From assembly GCA_017997855.1 (NCBI GenBank), contig JAGOEF010000016.1:1-14417 (forward strand): DNA of 14,417 nt, given 5' to 3'. Below the pieces are notes generated by a model, which did not search any database, was not told the DNA's origin, and was given only the letters and a program-made list of their open reading frames with translations. Made by a program: the position numbers and the translations under genes. Numbering within the stretch: the first letter of the stretch is position 1; every line of letters begins with the position of its first letter. The DNA is from Bacteroidales bacterium. GTDB lineage: Bacteria; Bacteroidota; Bacteroidia; Bacteroidales; ML635J-15. Below are positions 1 to 7,946 of the stretch, piece after piece.

Positions 1-2123
1 TGCATCCGGGTATTACCGCCATAAATTCCATGATTCCGGTTTGGATAATACAGCACTTCGAACTGTTTGTCGGAATCGATGAGTTTATTAACCAGTTCGG
101 CTGAATTCTGAAAATGCACATTGTCGTCGGCCATGCCATGAACCAGGAGGAATTTACCTTTCATTTTGGAAGTATGGTTAATAGGGGAATTGTCGTCATA
201 ACCTGAGGCATTATCCTGAGGCATACCATTATATCGTTCGGTATAAATACTGTCGTAATAGCGCCAGTTGGTAACGGGTGCCACCGATACGCCTAATTTA
301 AAATAATCAGCACCTATTGTCATACACAGAGCGGTCATATATCCGCCATAGCTCCAGCCGAACATCCCGATACGTGCCGGATCAACATAGGTTTGCTGCC
401 CGAGGTATTTTGCGGCCTCAATCTGATCGAGAACCTCGTATTTCCCGAGTTGTCCGTAGGTTACCTGTCTGAATGCCTTACCCCGTGCGCCTGTTCCACG
501 GTTATCAACCGAAACCACAATGTATCCCTTCTGCGCCATCATCTGCCACCAGGTCATCTGATAATCCCAATCGTTGGTAACAGTCTGTATTCCCGGTCCA
601 CCATACACATACATAAGCACCGGATATTTCTTTTTTGGATTGAATTTGGGTGGTTTTATCATCCAGCCGTTCAACTGAACACCTTCGGAAGTCGAAAAAC
701 TAAAGAATTCCTTTTTCGAAAACTTATAGGTATCATCAATCCTGATTTTCAAAGTTTCGTTATTTTCGATTTCGCGGATAAGTTTTCCATCGGCACCAAG
801 AAGGCTAACAACATAGGGTGTGTTGGCATCGCTGTAGGTATTGATAAAACAGGTATAGTTCGCACTAAATTCGGCCTCGCTGGTACCCACCGGCTGAGTA
901 AGCAGCTTTTTATCGCTGCCGTCGAGATTCACAGAATAAACACAACGATTCACCGGAGATGTCTCGCAGGATTGATAAAACAGTTTTTTGGCTTTTTCGT
1001 CGTAGCCATACAGTTTGGTAACTTCCCATTCGCCTTTGGTTATCTGATTGATCAGACGACCGCCGATATCGTATAGATACAGGTGACGGTAGCCATCGGT
1101 TTCCTGACTCATCAGAAAGCGTTTTCCATCGTTGAGAAACGTAAGGTCGTCAACAATTTCGATGTATTTCGGGTCGGTCAGCTGAATCATTACTTCGCTG
1201 CGCCCGTTGTTAGAACTTGCAAACAAAAGATTCCAGGTGTTCTGCAGGCGGTTCATGAGGATAATCGACAGCATGCCCGGGGTTTTGGTCCACTGAATCC
1301 TGGGGATGTAATCATCGCCACGGTTGGCAATTTCGATTTTCTGGGTTGTACCATCCTCCACTTTATAAACATATACATCCACTTTTGAATTCTCTTCACC
1401 TGCCTTGGGATATTTATATTCATATTTTTCGGGGTATAGATTTTCGTACATGTCGATGCTGTACATTTTTACTTTCGATTCGTCGAATTTCATATAGGCT
1501 ATACATTTGCTGTCGGGCGACCAATCGTAAGCCTTGCTGAACGAGAATTCCTCTTCGTACACCCAGTCGGGGGCGCCGTTGATAATATGATTCCATTCGC
1601 CATCGGTAGTAATGGCTTTTTCGGTGCCGGTGGTCAAATCGAAAATAAAAATATTGTTATCACGCACAAACGAAATTTTAGAACCATCGGGCGAAAAACA
1701 AGCCAGCTGCTGTGCCCCGTTTTGCGACAAGGGTTTCAACGATTTGTCGGCAATTGTGTAAATGTAATAGTCGGCTTTGAACGAGTGCCGGTATATTGAC
1801 TCATAGTTGGTGCTTATCAGCATTTTTGTTTCGTCGGCATTAAACTGATAATCGAAAATCCAGGCCATTTTTGCATCCGGAAAATCTTTAGTTCGAAATA
1901 TAGTTTCAACCTGCTGACCGGTTTTATACGAGAACTTATTAATGGCATTCCGGCCGAGATTGAAGTTGGTGTAGTTCTCGCCATTCTTCATCGAAACGAT
2001 GCCATCAACAGTATTGGCTTGAAATTTATCAGACTGATAAATGTCTTTCAGCGAAATTTCGGTTTGCGCTCCGGCAATCAAAACACCGAAGGCCAGCACA
2101 CAGAGTAGAAAGAATTTTTTCAT
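1..2123 (-). CDS. dpp4: Dipeptidyl peptidase IV (S9B serine peptidase), C-terminus cut by window edge
   Basis: Exported serine exopeptidase that removes N-terminal dipeptides, preferring Pro or Ala at position 2. I translated 707 uninterrupted codons from the ATG at 2123. A lysine-start signal peptide (MKKFFLLCVLAFGVLIAGAQ) is followed by a beta-propeller region and, from about residue 490, the alpha/beta-hydrolase domain. The family signature DWVYEEE is at 186-192; its glutamates bind the substrate amino terminus. Tyr507 (VYGGPG) fits the oxyanion tyrosine, Ser591 (GWSYGGY) is the nucleophile, Asp666 (HGMADDNVHF) the acid and His698 (NRNHGI) the base. The Asp-His spacing of 32 equals that of human DPP IV. 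Only some 15-25 C-terminal residues should be missing. Seen: motifs and frame. Known: S9B function. Less likely alternative: a prolyl tripeptidyl peptidase of the same subfamily. It lies 58 bp downstream of the pseudouridine synthase on the same strand but has its own -7 box. Confidence 0.95.
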   Translation of the reverse strand, partial: MKKFFLLCVLAFGVLIAGAQTEISLKDIYQSDKFQANTVDGIVSMKNGENYTNFNLGRNAINKFSYKTGQQVETIFRTKDFPDAKMAWIFDYQFNADETKMLISTNYESIYRHSFKADYYIYTIADKSLKPLSQNGAQQLACFSPDGSKISFVRDNNIFIFDLTTGTEKAITTDGEWNHIINGAPDWVYEEEFSFSKAYDWSPDSKCIAYMKFDESKVKMYSIDMYENLYPEKYEYKYPKAGEENSKVDVYVYKVEDGTTQKIEIANRGDDYIPRIQWTKTPGMLSIILMNRLQNTWNLLFASSNNGRSEVMIQLTDPKYIEIVDDLTFLNDGKRFLMSQETDGYRHLYLYDIGGRLINQITKGEWEVTKLYGYDEKAKKLFYQSCETSPVNRCVYSVNLDGSDKKLLTQPVGTSEAEFSANYTCFINTYSDANTPYVVSLLGADGKLIREIENNETLKIRIDDTYKFSKKEFFSFSTSEGVQLNGWMIKPPKFNPKKKYPVLMYVYGGPGIQTVTNDWDYQMTWWQMMAQKGYIVVSVDNRGTGARGKAFRQVTYGQLGKYEVLDQIEAAKYLGQQTYVDPARIGMFGWSYGGYMTALCMTIGADYFKLGVSVAPVTNWRYYDSIYTERYNGMPQDNASGYDDNSPINHTSKMKGKFLLVHGMADDNVHFQNSAELVNKLIDSDKQFEVLYYPNRNHGIYGGNTRM

Positions 2124-2140
2124 AAGGCAAAGAATTTTTT

Positions 2141-2148
2141 CAAATATA
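2141..2148 (-). promoter_or_regulatory. Bacteroidota -7 box (TATATTTG) of the DPP IV gene
   Basis: Read on the minus strand, TATATTTG matches the Bacteroidota TAnnTTTG -7 consensus exactly and ends 17 nt before the DPP IV ATG, which implies a very short leader. No clear TTTG-type -33 element is seen at the expected distance, so this rests on the -7 box and its position. It suggests DPP IV is transcribed separately from the upstream pseudouridine synthase gene. Confidence 0.45.
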
Positions 2149-2181
2149 ATTAAAAACCATAAATGAGATGTTAAAAAAGGC

Positions 2182-3117
2182 TTAAGGATTTTTTGATGGT
2201 TTCGTGATTTTGAAAAAACCATCGGGAACATCGATTTCGAAACGAAGGTTTTGACGGGTAACCGGATGTACAAAACCTATCATTCCGGCATGAAGACAAA
2301 GTCGTTTTATGGGATCGGTGGCGGCCCCGTATTTTTTATCACCAACCACAGGGTGACCCAGTTCCTGCATGTGTACCCTGATCTGGTTTTTGCGACCGGT
2401 TTGCAATGTTACCTTTAGCAGGCTGTATTTTTCGTTATGTTGCACCGATTCGTAATGTGTTACCGCCTCTTTTCCCTTGCCGGCCTTGGTTGATGAAATT
2501 ACTTTCAGATCATCGGTTTCATGCAGCCAGGTTCTGATGGTTTTCGGGCCGGGTTCAACTACGCCCTCCACCACGGCAGTGTAAACACGCTGTTTATCGT
2601 GCCAGTTTTCGAGCAGGGCATGTTTCACCTGATAGCTCTTTGCAAAAACAAGTAAGCCTGAAGTATCGCGGTCGAGGCGGTGTACGATGAAAATTTTACC
2701 GGAATGATTTTCGCGCTTCGCACGCGCATTGAGCGCATAATACAACGATCCGGTATCTCCCTCGTGGGTGGCAATGGTGTTTACCCCCGGCATTTTATCA
2801 ATAACCAATAGATACTCGTCCTCGAAAACAACCGTAAAATTAGTGGTTACTTTGTCTGCCTGAGCAGCACGCATTCCGGCTTCTATCCTGTCGCCCGAAT
2901 TTACCGCTGTATCGGGCAATTTCACCACGATATCGTTGAGCCTGACCTGACCGGCAGAAAGCATTTTCTTCAGTGCGGTACGACTTCGCCCCCGGTACAT
3001 CGATTCAAGCGCAGCCATTAGGGTAGTTTCACCTTTCACCATATACCGGTCGGTACGGGCAACATCTGATGAATGTTTATGAAGTTCCGGTTTGCGTATC
3101 ATACATTTCAATTTCAC
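2182..3117 (-). CDS. RluA-family rRNA/tRNA pseudouridine synthase with N-terminal S4 domain
   Basis: Isomerises uridine to pseudouridine in structured RNA (23S rRNA or tRNA) in the cytoplasm. Of 311 residues, roughly 30-80 form an S4-like RNA-binding domain (RSRTALKKMLSAGQVRLND). The catalytic domain follows, with HRLDRDTSG at 146-154, where Asp149 is the nucleophile by analogy with E. coli RluA and RluD. GRKNQIRVH at 241-249 matches the family's GRxHQIRVH, with Asn for the usual first His. LHAGMIGFVHP at 275-285 is the conserved C-terminal motif. Length is normal for the family. The start is uncertain: Met1 and Met6 are both possible and Met26 would still keep the S4 domain. The target uridine cannot be told from sequence alone. 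The gene is divergent from the barrel gene at 3373. Confidence 0.93.
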   Translation of the reverse strand: MKLKCMIRKPELHKHSSDVARTDRYMVKGETTLMAALESMYRGRSRTALKKMLSAGQVRLNDIVVKLPDTAVNSGDRIEAGMRAAQADKVTTNFTVVFEDEYLLVIDKMPGVNTIATHEGDTGSLYYALNARAKRENHSGKIFIVHRLDRDTSGLLVFAKSYQVKHALLENWHDKQRVYTAVVEGVVEPGPKTIRTWLHETDDLKVISSTKAGKGKEAVTHYESVQHNEKYSLLKVTLQTGRKNQIRVHMQELGHPVVGDKKYGAATDPIKRLCLHAGMIGFVHPVTRQNLRFEIDVPDGFFKITKPSKNP

Positions 3118-3328
3118 GCAAGTTACATTATTAAGTTACGATGACCAAGAAAAATACTGAATTGTTCCTTTTCGGCACAATGAAGCATTGAAGAATATTC
3201 AAACAAAAAAATTACTGATGGTATTTCGTTTCAAAACAGCCAAAAAACCAATCAAAAATTATTGTGTGGAAGAAACAATTACAAAACACATTTTTTTTCG
3301 TTTTACTTAATTAAACTATGAATATTTT

Positions 3329-3336
3329 TATCTTTG
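3329..3336 (+). promoter_or_regulatory. Bacteroidota -7 box (TATCTTTG) of the small barrel gene
   Basis: TATCTTTG matches TAnnTTTG exactly and lies 36 nt upstream of the ATG at 3373, inside a very AT-rich 255-bp divergent intergenic region (3118-3372). That region also carries an 8-T run at 3291-3298. I see no convincing -33 element. Nothing else in the gap looks like a gene or RNA. Confidence 0.45.
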
Positions 3337-3372
3337 AAGTCAATATCTTAATGTGTTTACATAATATATACA

Positions 3373-3927
3373 ATGAAAGCAATTCAAATTTTAATCGTTT
3401 TGACTTTGTGCAGTATAATGCTGGTACATGGTCAGAATTATCCGGTTAGCAAAAATTCAGGAATTCTTAGTGGTAGTATGAGTTTTAGCAGTACGCAAAC
3501 CACGTTGACAGGGCGGTATTTTATTGCTCAGACCAATTTCAGTACATCATACGACCACTTCATTTTTAATCATTTCATGATGGGTTTTGAAACCGGGTTT
3601 CAAGGACTTCATTACAAAGCAAATAACGAATCATACATCTATCTGGGGCCGCAATTAGGAGTAGCTTTCGGCAATGCAACATCAACAATATTCCCTTACA
3701 TTAAAGCGTATCACAGGTATTCAGTACAGTTTATAGATAATAGTACCGGAATGGACAATTACTCCGGGAATACCCTTGCAATAGCAGCAGGAATTATTGT
3801 TCCAATAAAATCCCATTTAGGCCTGGGAATTGAATTAGCATACTGCAGAAGCTATTATTACTGGGGGAAACAATTCGATTTATTGATGTCGTTCACAATA
3901 AATGGATTACTTTACAAGGACAACTAA
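3373..3927 (+). CDS. Small secreted protein, probable outer-membrane beta-barrel
   Basis: I do not recognise a specific family. The 184-residue product opens with a typical signal peptide (MKAIQILIVLTLCSIMLVHG, then QN). The mature part is about 160 residues of alternating hydrophobic/polar strands with many aromatics and glycines (for example MMGFETGFQGLHY, IYLGPQLGVAFGN, TLAIAAGIIVPI, LGLGIELAYC). It ends in a strand-like segment with a few trailing residues. This is the look of a small 8-strand outer-membrane barrel of the kind common in Bacteroidota, with unknown function. Base composition is unusual: two 60-base lines I counted by hand are about 38% GC, against 53-55% in lines of the CotH-like gene next door. 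It has its own -7 box and no obvious operon partner. Confidence 0.6.
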   Translation: MKAIQILIVLTLCSIMLVHGQNYPVSKNSGILSGSMSFSSTQTTLTGRYFIAQTNFSTSYDHFIFNHFMMGFETGFQGLHYKANNESYIYLGPQLGVAFGNATSTIFPYIKAYHRYSVQFIDNSTGMDNYSGNTLAIAAGIIVPIKSHLGLGIELAYCRSYYYWGKQFDLLMSFTINGLLYKDN

Positions 3928-4053
3928 TTGATGACTGAATAAGCAGTAATTGGGTGACGGAAGCCAATAGATGTTTTCTCTACATATTTGGTTAGCTTTT
4001 AATTAGCCTGTAAGATATCGCAAAGTGCGGTACATTTATTATTTTAAAAAGCC

Positions 4054-4061
4054 TACATTTG
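4054..4061 (+). promoter_or_regulatory. Bacteroidota -7 box (TACATTTG) of the CotH-like gene
   Basis: TACATTTG fits TAnnTTTG exactly and lies 32 nt before the ATG at 4094. No clear -33 TTTG is visible upstream. The 166-bp gap after the barrel gene shows no strong terminator, so read-through from 3373-3927 is possible in addition. Confidence 0.45.
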
Positions 4062-4093
4062 TTTTTTAAGTTCACAATGATGATTACTGATTT

Positions 4094-6445
4094 ATGCGTC
4101 AAAACGAAAAAATAAACACCCAATTTAAGGCAGGTCTGTTTGCGCTGATACTATTCCCTTTAAGTGCTTTTATTACCAATCTGAACGCCCAGTGTTGCAC
4201 CTACACGCTGAGCATGCACGACAGCTACGGTGATGGATGGAACGGAGCCTCACTTCAGGTTTCGATTAACGGAAGCATACTGGGCAACTTCAGCGCATCG
4301 GGTTATGCTTCATCGCAAAGCTTCAGTATTTGCCAGGGCGATGAGTTATCGATGGAATACACGCCGGGAGAATGGGAAAACGAAAATACCTATCAGCTGT
4401 ATGACAATGGCTGGGAACTCATGTTTTCGGCGGGTCCGAATCCCGCTTCGGGCGAAGTTTTTTCGGCATCGGCTTCATGCAGTTCTGAACCTACCGATGG
4501 CAATCACCCCTGCATTGCCATCGAAGTAGATACGGGGCAATGCTATCCTGCGCAAAATGTAAACGCAGGCAATTCCGGCATCAATCCGGGCTGTGCCGAT
4601 TTTCAGGGTAAGGATGTCTGGTTTGTTATGCAGGTGCCTGCGTCGGGAAACATTATGGCCAGAACCGTGGCCGGAAGTCTTGGCGACACCGGTTTGGCGG
4701 CATGGCATGGCAACAGTTGTCTGAGTATTTCGTCGCTGGGATGCGACGACGACGGTGGCGGAGGATATCAGTCGATGCTGAACCTATACAACCTTACAGC
4801 CGGCGAATTACTCTATTTTCAGGTTTGGGGTTATGGCGGAGGAACAGGTAGTTTTCAACTCTGTATCGAAGACATGGGTACAGTAAGCCTCGACAGTTCC
4901 GAATTACCCATAGTAATGATAAATACTCTGGGACAAACCATTGTAAACGATGTAAAAATCGATGCCCTGATGGACATAAAATACAATGGAATCGGGAATA
5001 TCACCCACCTGAGCGATGCCTCAAATATATACAGTGGCAACATCGGCATCGAAATACGGGGTGCTTCATCGGCGGGCTATCCACAGACACCGTATGGAAT
5101 CGAAACCCGCACAGCAACCGGTGAGAACAACAACGTTCCGTTGCTTAGCATGCCCGAAGAAAGCGATTGGGTATTGCTATCGAACTACAACGACCGTTCG
5201 CTGATGAGAAACACACTGGCATTTACCATGTTTGCCGAAATGGGACATTACAGCCCGAGAACCATGCTTTGCGAAGTGGTTATCGATAGCACATACCGCG
5301 GAATTTATCTCTTTGGTGAGAAAATAAAACGCGACAACAACCGGGTTGATATTGCCAAACTCGATCCCGACGAAAATTCAGGAGACGATCTGACCGGAGG
5401 GTATATTCTTCAGCAAAATTATTGGGATGCTTCTAACAGCTTCGAGTCGAACTACGCTCCCATCGACCATCCGGAACTCGATGTACATTTTGTATTCGAG
5501 TATCCAAAGCCCGACGTTATTACAACGGAACAGAAAGAATATATTGCAGCCTATGTTGACAGTCTTGAAACAGCTCTTTACAGCGACAGTTACGCAAATG
5601 CAGAATCAGGCTACCGTAAATACCTTGATGTTCAATCGTTTATCGACTATTTCATCGTAAACGAAGTGTCGCGTAATAACGATGGATTTAAGAAGAGTGT
5701 ATTCTTCTACAAAGACAAAAACTCGAATGGGGGTAAACTAAAAGCAGGCCCTGTCTGGGATTTCGACTGGGCTTGGAAAAATCTGTGGGGCTGCGGGTTT
5801 TGCGAAAACACCGATGGTTCAGGTTGGGCTTACACCGTAAACGACTGCGGTCCCGACAACAATTCGTGCGGCTGGTACGTAAGAATGCTTCAAGACACCA
5901 CGTTTTGCAACGAACTCCGATGTCAATACACCAACTATCGGCAAACCATTCTCAGTAACGAGTACATTTTCGCCCGCATCGACAGTATTGGAGCACTGGT
6001 GCAACACGCTCAGGCACGCCACTTTCAGAAATGGCCCATCCTGGGCGTCAGCGGACCGGCTCCCGAAGTGAATCCTGTAGCAGAAACATACGCCGCCGAA
6101 CTCGATACACTCAAGGCATGGATAGCAATTCGTCTTGCGTGGCTCGACGAAAACTTACCTGGAAATTGCTGGCCCACAGGTCCCGGAAACAGCAAAGAAA
6201 AACATCCCGAACCCATCTTGTGTTACCCCAATCCCACCAATGGAACAATCCGTTTCGAAGGCTATGTAAACAGCAGTGCAGCCCTGCTTCGAATATATGA
6301 TGCCACCGGCAGACTATGCGAAAGCATTCCCGTGTCAGCCGGAGTTGTTACAATCAGCTATAGTTTCACCACAAAAGGGGTTTACAGCTATTTACTTACC
6401 GATGAATCGGGCATGATTCAAAGTGGCAAAATTGTGGTGCTTTGA
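4094..6445 (+). CDS. Secreted CotH-kinase-family protein with T9SS type A sorting domain
   Basis: Exported multidomain protein of 783 residues. Residues 1-33 form a signal peptide with a long n-region. Residues 34-130 are a Cys-containing beta domain with the motif YTLSMHDSYGDGWNG, frequent in Bacteroidota secreted proteins. Residues 138-260 are a second beta-sandwich-like domain (from HPCIAIEVDTGQCYPAQ to GTGSFQLCIED). Residues about 270-690 are a CotH-like kinase domain: IEIRGASS at 319-326, the YRGIYLFGEKIKRD stretch at 401-414 with Glu409/Lys410, and AGPVWDFDWAW at 551-561, whose Asp556/Asp558 are the likely metal or catalytic acids. Residues about 705-783 are a T9SS type A tail (YPNPTNGTI, RIYDATGRL). 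Known: CotH of Bacillus phosphorylates spore coat proteins. Inferred: this version acts outside the cell or on its surface; substrate unknown, and activity not certain. Cysteines at 567, 570, 585, 592, 605 and 610 suit disulfides. The other nearby ATGs upstream are out of frame. Confidence 0.88.
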   Translation: MRQNEKINTQFKAGLFALILFPLSAFITNLNAQCCTYTLSMHDSYGDGWNGASLQVSINGSILGNFSASGYASSQSFSICQGDELSMEYTPGEWENENTYQLYDNGWELMFSAGPNPASGEVFSASASCSSEPTDGNHPCIAIEVDTGQCYPAQNVNAGNSGINPGCADFQGKDVWFVMQVPASGNIMARTVAGSLGDTGLAAWHGNSCLSISSLGCDDDGGGGYQSMLNLYNLTAGELLYFQVWGYGGGTGSFQLCIEDMGTVSLDSSELPIVMINTLGQTIVNDVKIDALMDIKYNGIGNITHLSDASNIYSGNIGIEIRGASSAGYPQTPYGIETRTATGENNNVPLLSMPEESDWVLLSNYNDRSLMRNTLAFTMFAEMGHYSPRTMLCEVVIDSTYRGIYLFGEKIKRDNNRVDIAKLDPDENSGDDLTGGYILQQNYWDASNSFESNYAPIDHPELDVHFVFEYPKPDVITTEQKEYIAAYVDSLETALYSDSYANAESGYRKYLDVQSFIDYFIVNEVSRNNDGFKKSVFFYKDKNSNGGKLKAGPVWDFDWAWKNLWGCGFCENTDGSGWAYTVNDCGPDNNSCGWYVRMLQDTTFCNELRCQYTNYRQTILSNEYIFARIDSIGALVQHAQARHFQKWPILGVSGPAPEVNPVAETYAAELDTLKAWIAIRLAWLDENLPGNCWPTGPGNSKEKHPEPILCYPNPTNGTIRFEGYVNSSAALLRIYDATGRLCESIPVSAGVVTISYSFTTKGVYSYLLTDESGMIQSGKIVVL

Positions 6446-6456
6446 CCATAGTTTGC

Positions 6457-6481
6457 AAAAAAAAGACGGTTAAAAACCGTC
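6457..6481 (-). terminator. Rho-independent terminator between convergent genes
   Basis: A perfect 7-bp stem (GACGGTT at 6465-6471 and AACCGTC at 6475-6481) with a 3-nt loop. An 8-A run at 6457-6464 becomes eight Us directly after the stem on the minus strand, so it is a strong terminator for the dehydrogenase at 6513-7709. On the plus strand only CTTT follows, so it would stop the CotH-like transcript less efficiently. Confidence 0.85.
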
Positions 6482-6512
6482 CTTTACTGTTATTAAAGAT
6501 ATTTGTATTAGC

Positions 6513-7709
6513 TTACAGTGCAGCAATAATGGCATCGGCCATTTGTTTTGTTGAGGCTGCGCCCTGATTGATTACATCGGGAGAACCTTTCATCTTCAAC
6601 ATATCGTAGGCGCGCACTTTACCTTCGGCCACAACCTTCGCAACAGCAGCACGAATGCGGTTTGCGATTTCGTTTTCGCCAATGTGTTCGAGCATCATCA
6701 CTGCCGACAGAATCATGGCACACGGATTAACAATCGAAACGGGGTAGTCGGCATATTTAGGAGCAGAGCCATGGGTAGGTTCAAAAACCGCAACACCACT
6801 TTCGGGATTAAACTGAGCTGAGGTAGCAAAACCAAGTCCGCCAATCAAACCGGCAAAACCATCAGAAACAATATCACCAAACATGTTTCCGGCAACTATT
6901 ACGTTGTAGTTTTCGGGGTTTTTGGTCAGCCACATCATGGTAGCATCAATATTGATATCTTCAACCCAGATATCGGGATACTCTTTTTTACTCATTTCCT
7001 GAGCAATTTTGAGCATCATACCCGAAGTTTCACGAATTACGTTGGGTTTTTCGCTAACGGTTATTTTCTTAAAACCACGTTTCTTGGCATATTCGAAAGC
7101 TGCTTTAACGATGCGTGTGGTATATTTTTTGGTAAAAATACGGGTCGAAACTGCGAGTTCTTCGCGCGGACACCATGCAAAGTTATCAACGAATTTTTTG
7201 TGACTCATCAATCCGTTGTAAACGAGATCGGGAGGATTGGTCCATTCCACACCACCATAGAGGCCTTCGGTGTTCTGGCGGAATATCATCACATCAACTT
7301 CGGGTTCTTCGATAGTATTTCCCTGACCACGGCGAACAAAATTCAGCGGATTACCTTTGAGTGTCTGGCATGGCCTCATGCAGATATCAAGATCAAAATG
7401 CTGACGCATACTAACAATGGGACTGTAATAGGTAAAGCCTTTACCCTGCAGTTCCGGGGCAAGTTCAGCTGCGGCCTTGTCCTTAGGTTTTGAGGTGATG
7501 GCTCCGAATAATCCGATTTTGTGTTCCTCGAGAAGTTTCAGTGTTCTGTCGGGAAGAGGGTTTCCTTCGCTACACCAGAATTCCCAGCCAATATCGCCAT
7601 GAACATAATTTGCATCGAAGCCTGCTGCTTTCAGTACTCTCAGGGTTTCTTCGAGAACCGGTTTGCCGATACCGTCGCCCGGCATGGTTACAATGGTACG
7701 TTTTGCCAT
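6513..7709 (-). CDS. Isocitrate/isopropylmalate-family decarboxylating dehydrogenase, probably NADP-dependent
   Basis: Cytosolic metal-dependent beta-decarboxylating dehydrogenase of 398 residues; oxidation of isocitrate to 2-oxoglutarate is the likeliest reaction. Residues that align by eye with E. coli isocitrate dehydrogenase: Ser96 (phosphorylatable Ser113), Arg102, Arg112, Arg144 (MIFRQNTEGLYGG), Tyr151, Lys221, and the metal aspartates Asp255, Asp279 and Asp283. The cofactor loop reads HGSAPKYA, and Lys318-Tyr319 match the Lys344-Tyr345 pair that selects NADP. NAD enzymes usually have Asp-Ile or similar there. Lys372 sits where E. coli has Arg395. Odd: Asn115, a substrate ligand in E. 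coli, is Ile98 here, so the substrate pocket is not classical. Another 2-hydroxy acid (isopropylmalate, homoisocitrate, tartrate) is therefore not excluded. Single-gene unit, convergent with the CotH-like gene, with its own terminator. Confidence 0.85.
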   Translation of the reverse strand: MAKRTIVTMPGDGIGKPVLEETLRVLKAAGFDANYVHGDIGWEFWCSEGNPLPDRTLKLLEEHKIGLFGAITSKPKDKAAAELAPELQGKGFTYYSPIVSMRQHFDLDICMRPCQTLKGNPLNFVRRGQGNTIEEPEVDVMIFRQNTEGLYGGVEWTNPPDLVYNGLMSHKKFVDNFAWCPREELAVSTRIFTKKYTTRIVKAAFEYAKKRGFKKITVSEKPNVIRETSGMMLKIAQEMSKKEYPDIWVEDINIDATMMWLTKNPENYNVIVAGNMFGDIVSDGFAGLIGGLGFATSAQFNPESGVAVFEPTHGSAPKYADYPVSIVNPCAMILSAVMMLEHIGENEIANRIRAAVAKVVAEGKVRAYDMLKMKGSPDVINQGAASTKQMADAIIAAL

Positions 7710-7946
7710 ATGATAATTTGTTTTAATGATTTGAGGTAAAAATAGTATGAATTGGGAACATGCAAAAATGTTGTGTAACAGCAGTGATAATGCAACATTG
7801 CCTTATAGGTATCCTGGTTGTGGAAATATCAGTCTGCAGGCTCTCACTTTCAATGCTAATACTATTGAATTTTTAAATGATGCTATAAAATTGAAAAGCG
7901 CGTATTTATAAAATGTATATCTTGCTTCTTTTTTAAAATTCTAAAA

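Noticed and set aside
393..1799. Four plus-strand open frames opposite the DPP IV gene
   Set aside because: They are antisense to a continuous 707-codon reading frame that carries all S9B motifs; their translations show no domain or signal peptide.
3188..3202. TTGAA / TTCAA palindromic stretch in the divergent intergenic region
   Set aside because: Very short arms in AT-rich DNA, far from the likely promoter of either gene.
4031..4061. Direct repeat TACATTT at 4031 and 4054
   Set aside because: Seven AT-rich bases occurring twice; the second copy is better explained as part of the -7 box.
4230..6300. Several short frames on both strands inside the CotH-like gene
   Set aside because: All lie within the 783-codon frame, which has clear domains; the short ones have low-complexity, Arg/His-rich or otherwise non-protein-like sequence typical of shadow frames.
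7009..7739. Plus-strand frames opposite the dehydrogenase gene
   Set aside because: They are shadows of the minus-strand gene, whose catalytic residues are intact.
7849..7869. Inverted repeat TTCAAT / ATTGAA upstream of the M4 protease
   Set aside because: Only 6-bp arms with a 9-nt spacer in an AT-rich stretch; likely chance, and no recognisable -7 box nearby supports an operator.
7891..7924. Possible TTG ... TATCTTG promoter of the M4 protease
   Set aside because: The downstream element lacks one T of TAnnTTTG and the spacing of 24 nt is too long for the Bacteroidota consensus.
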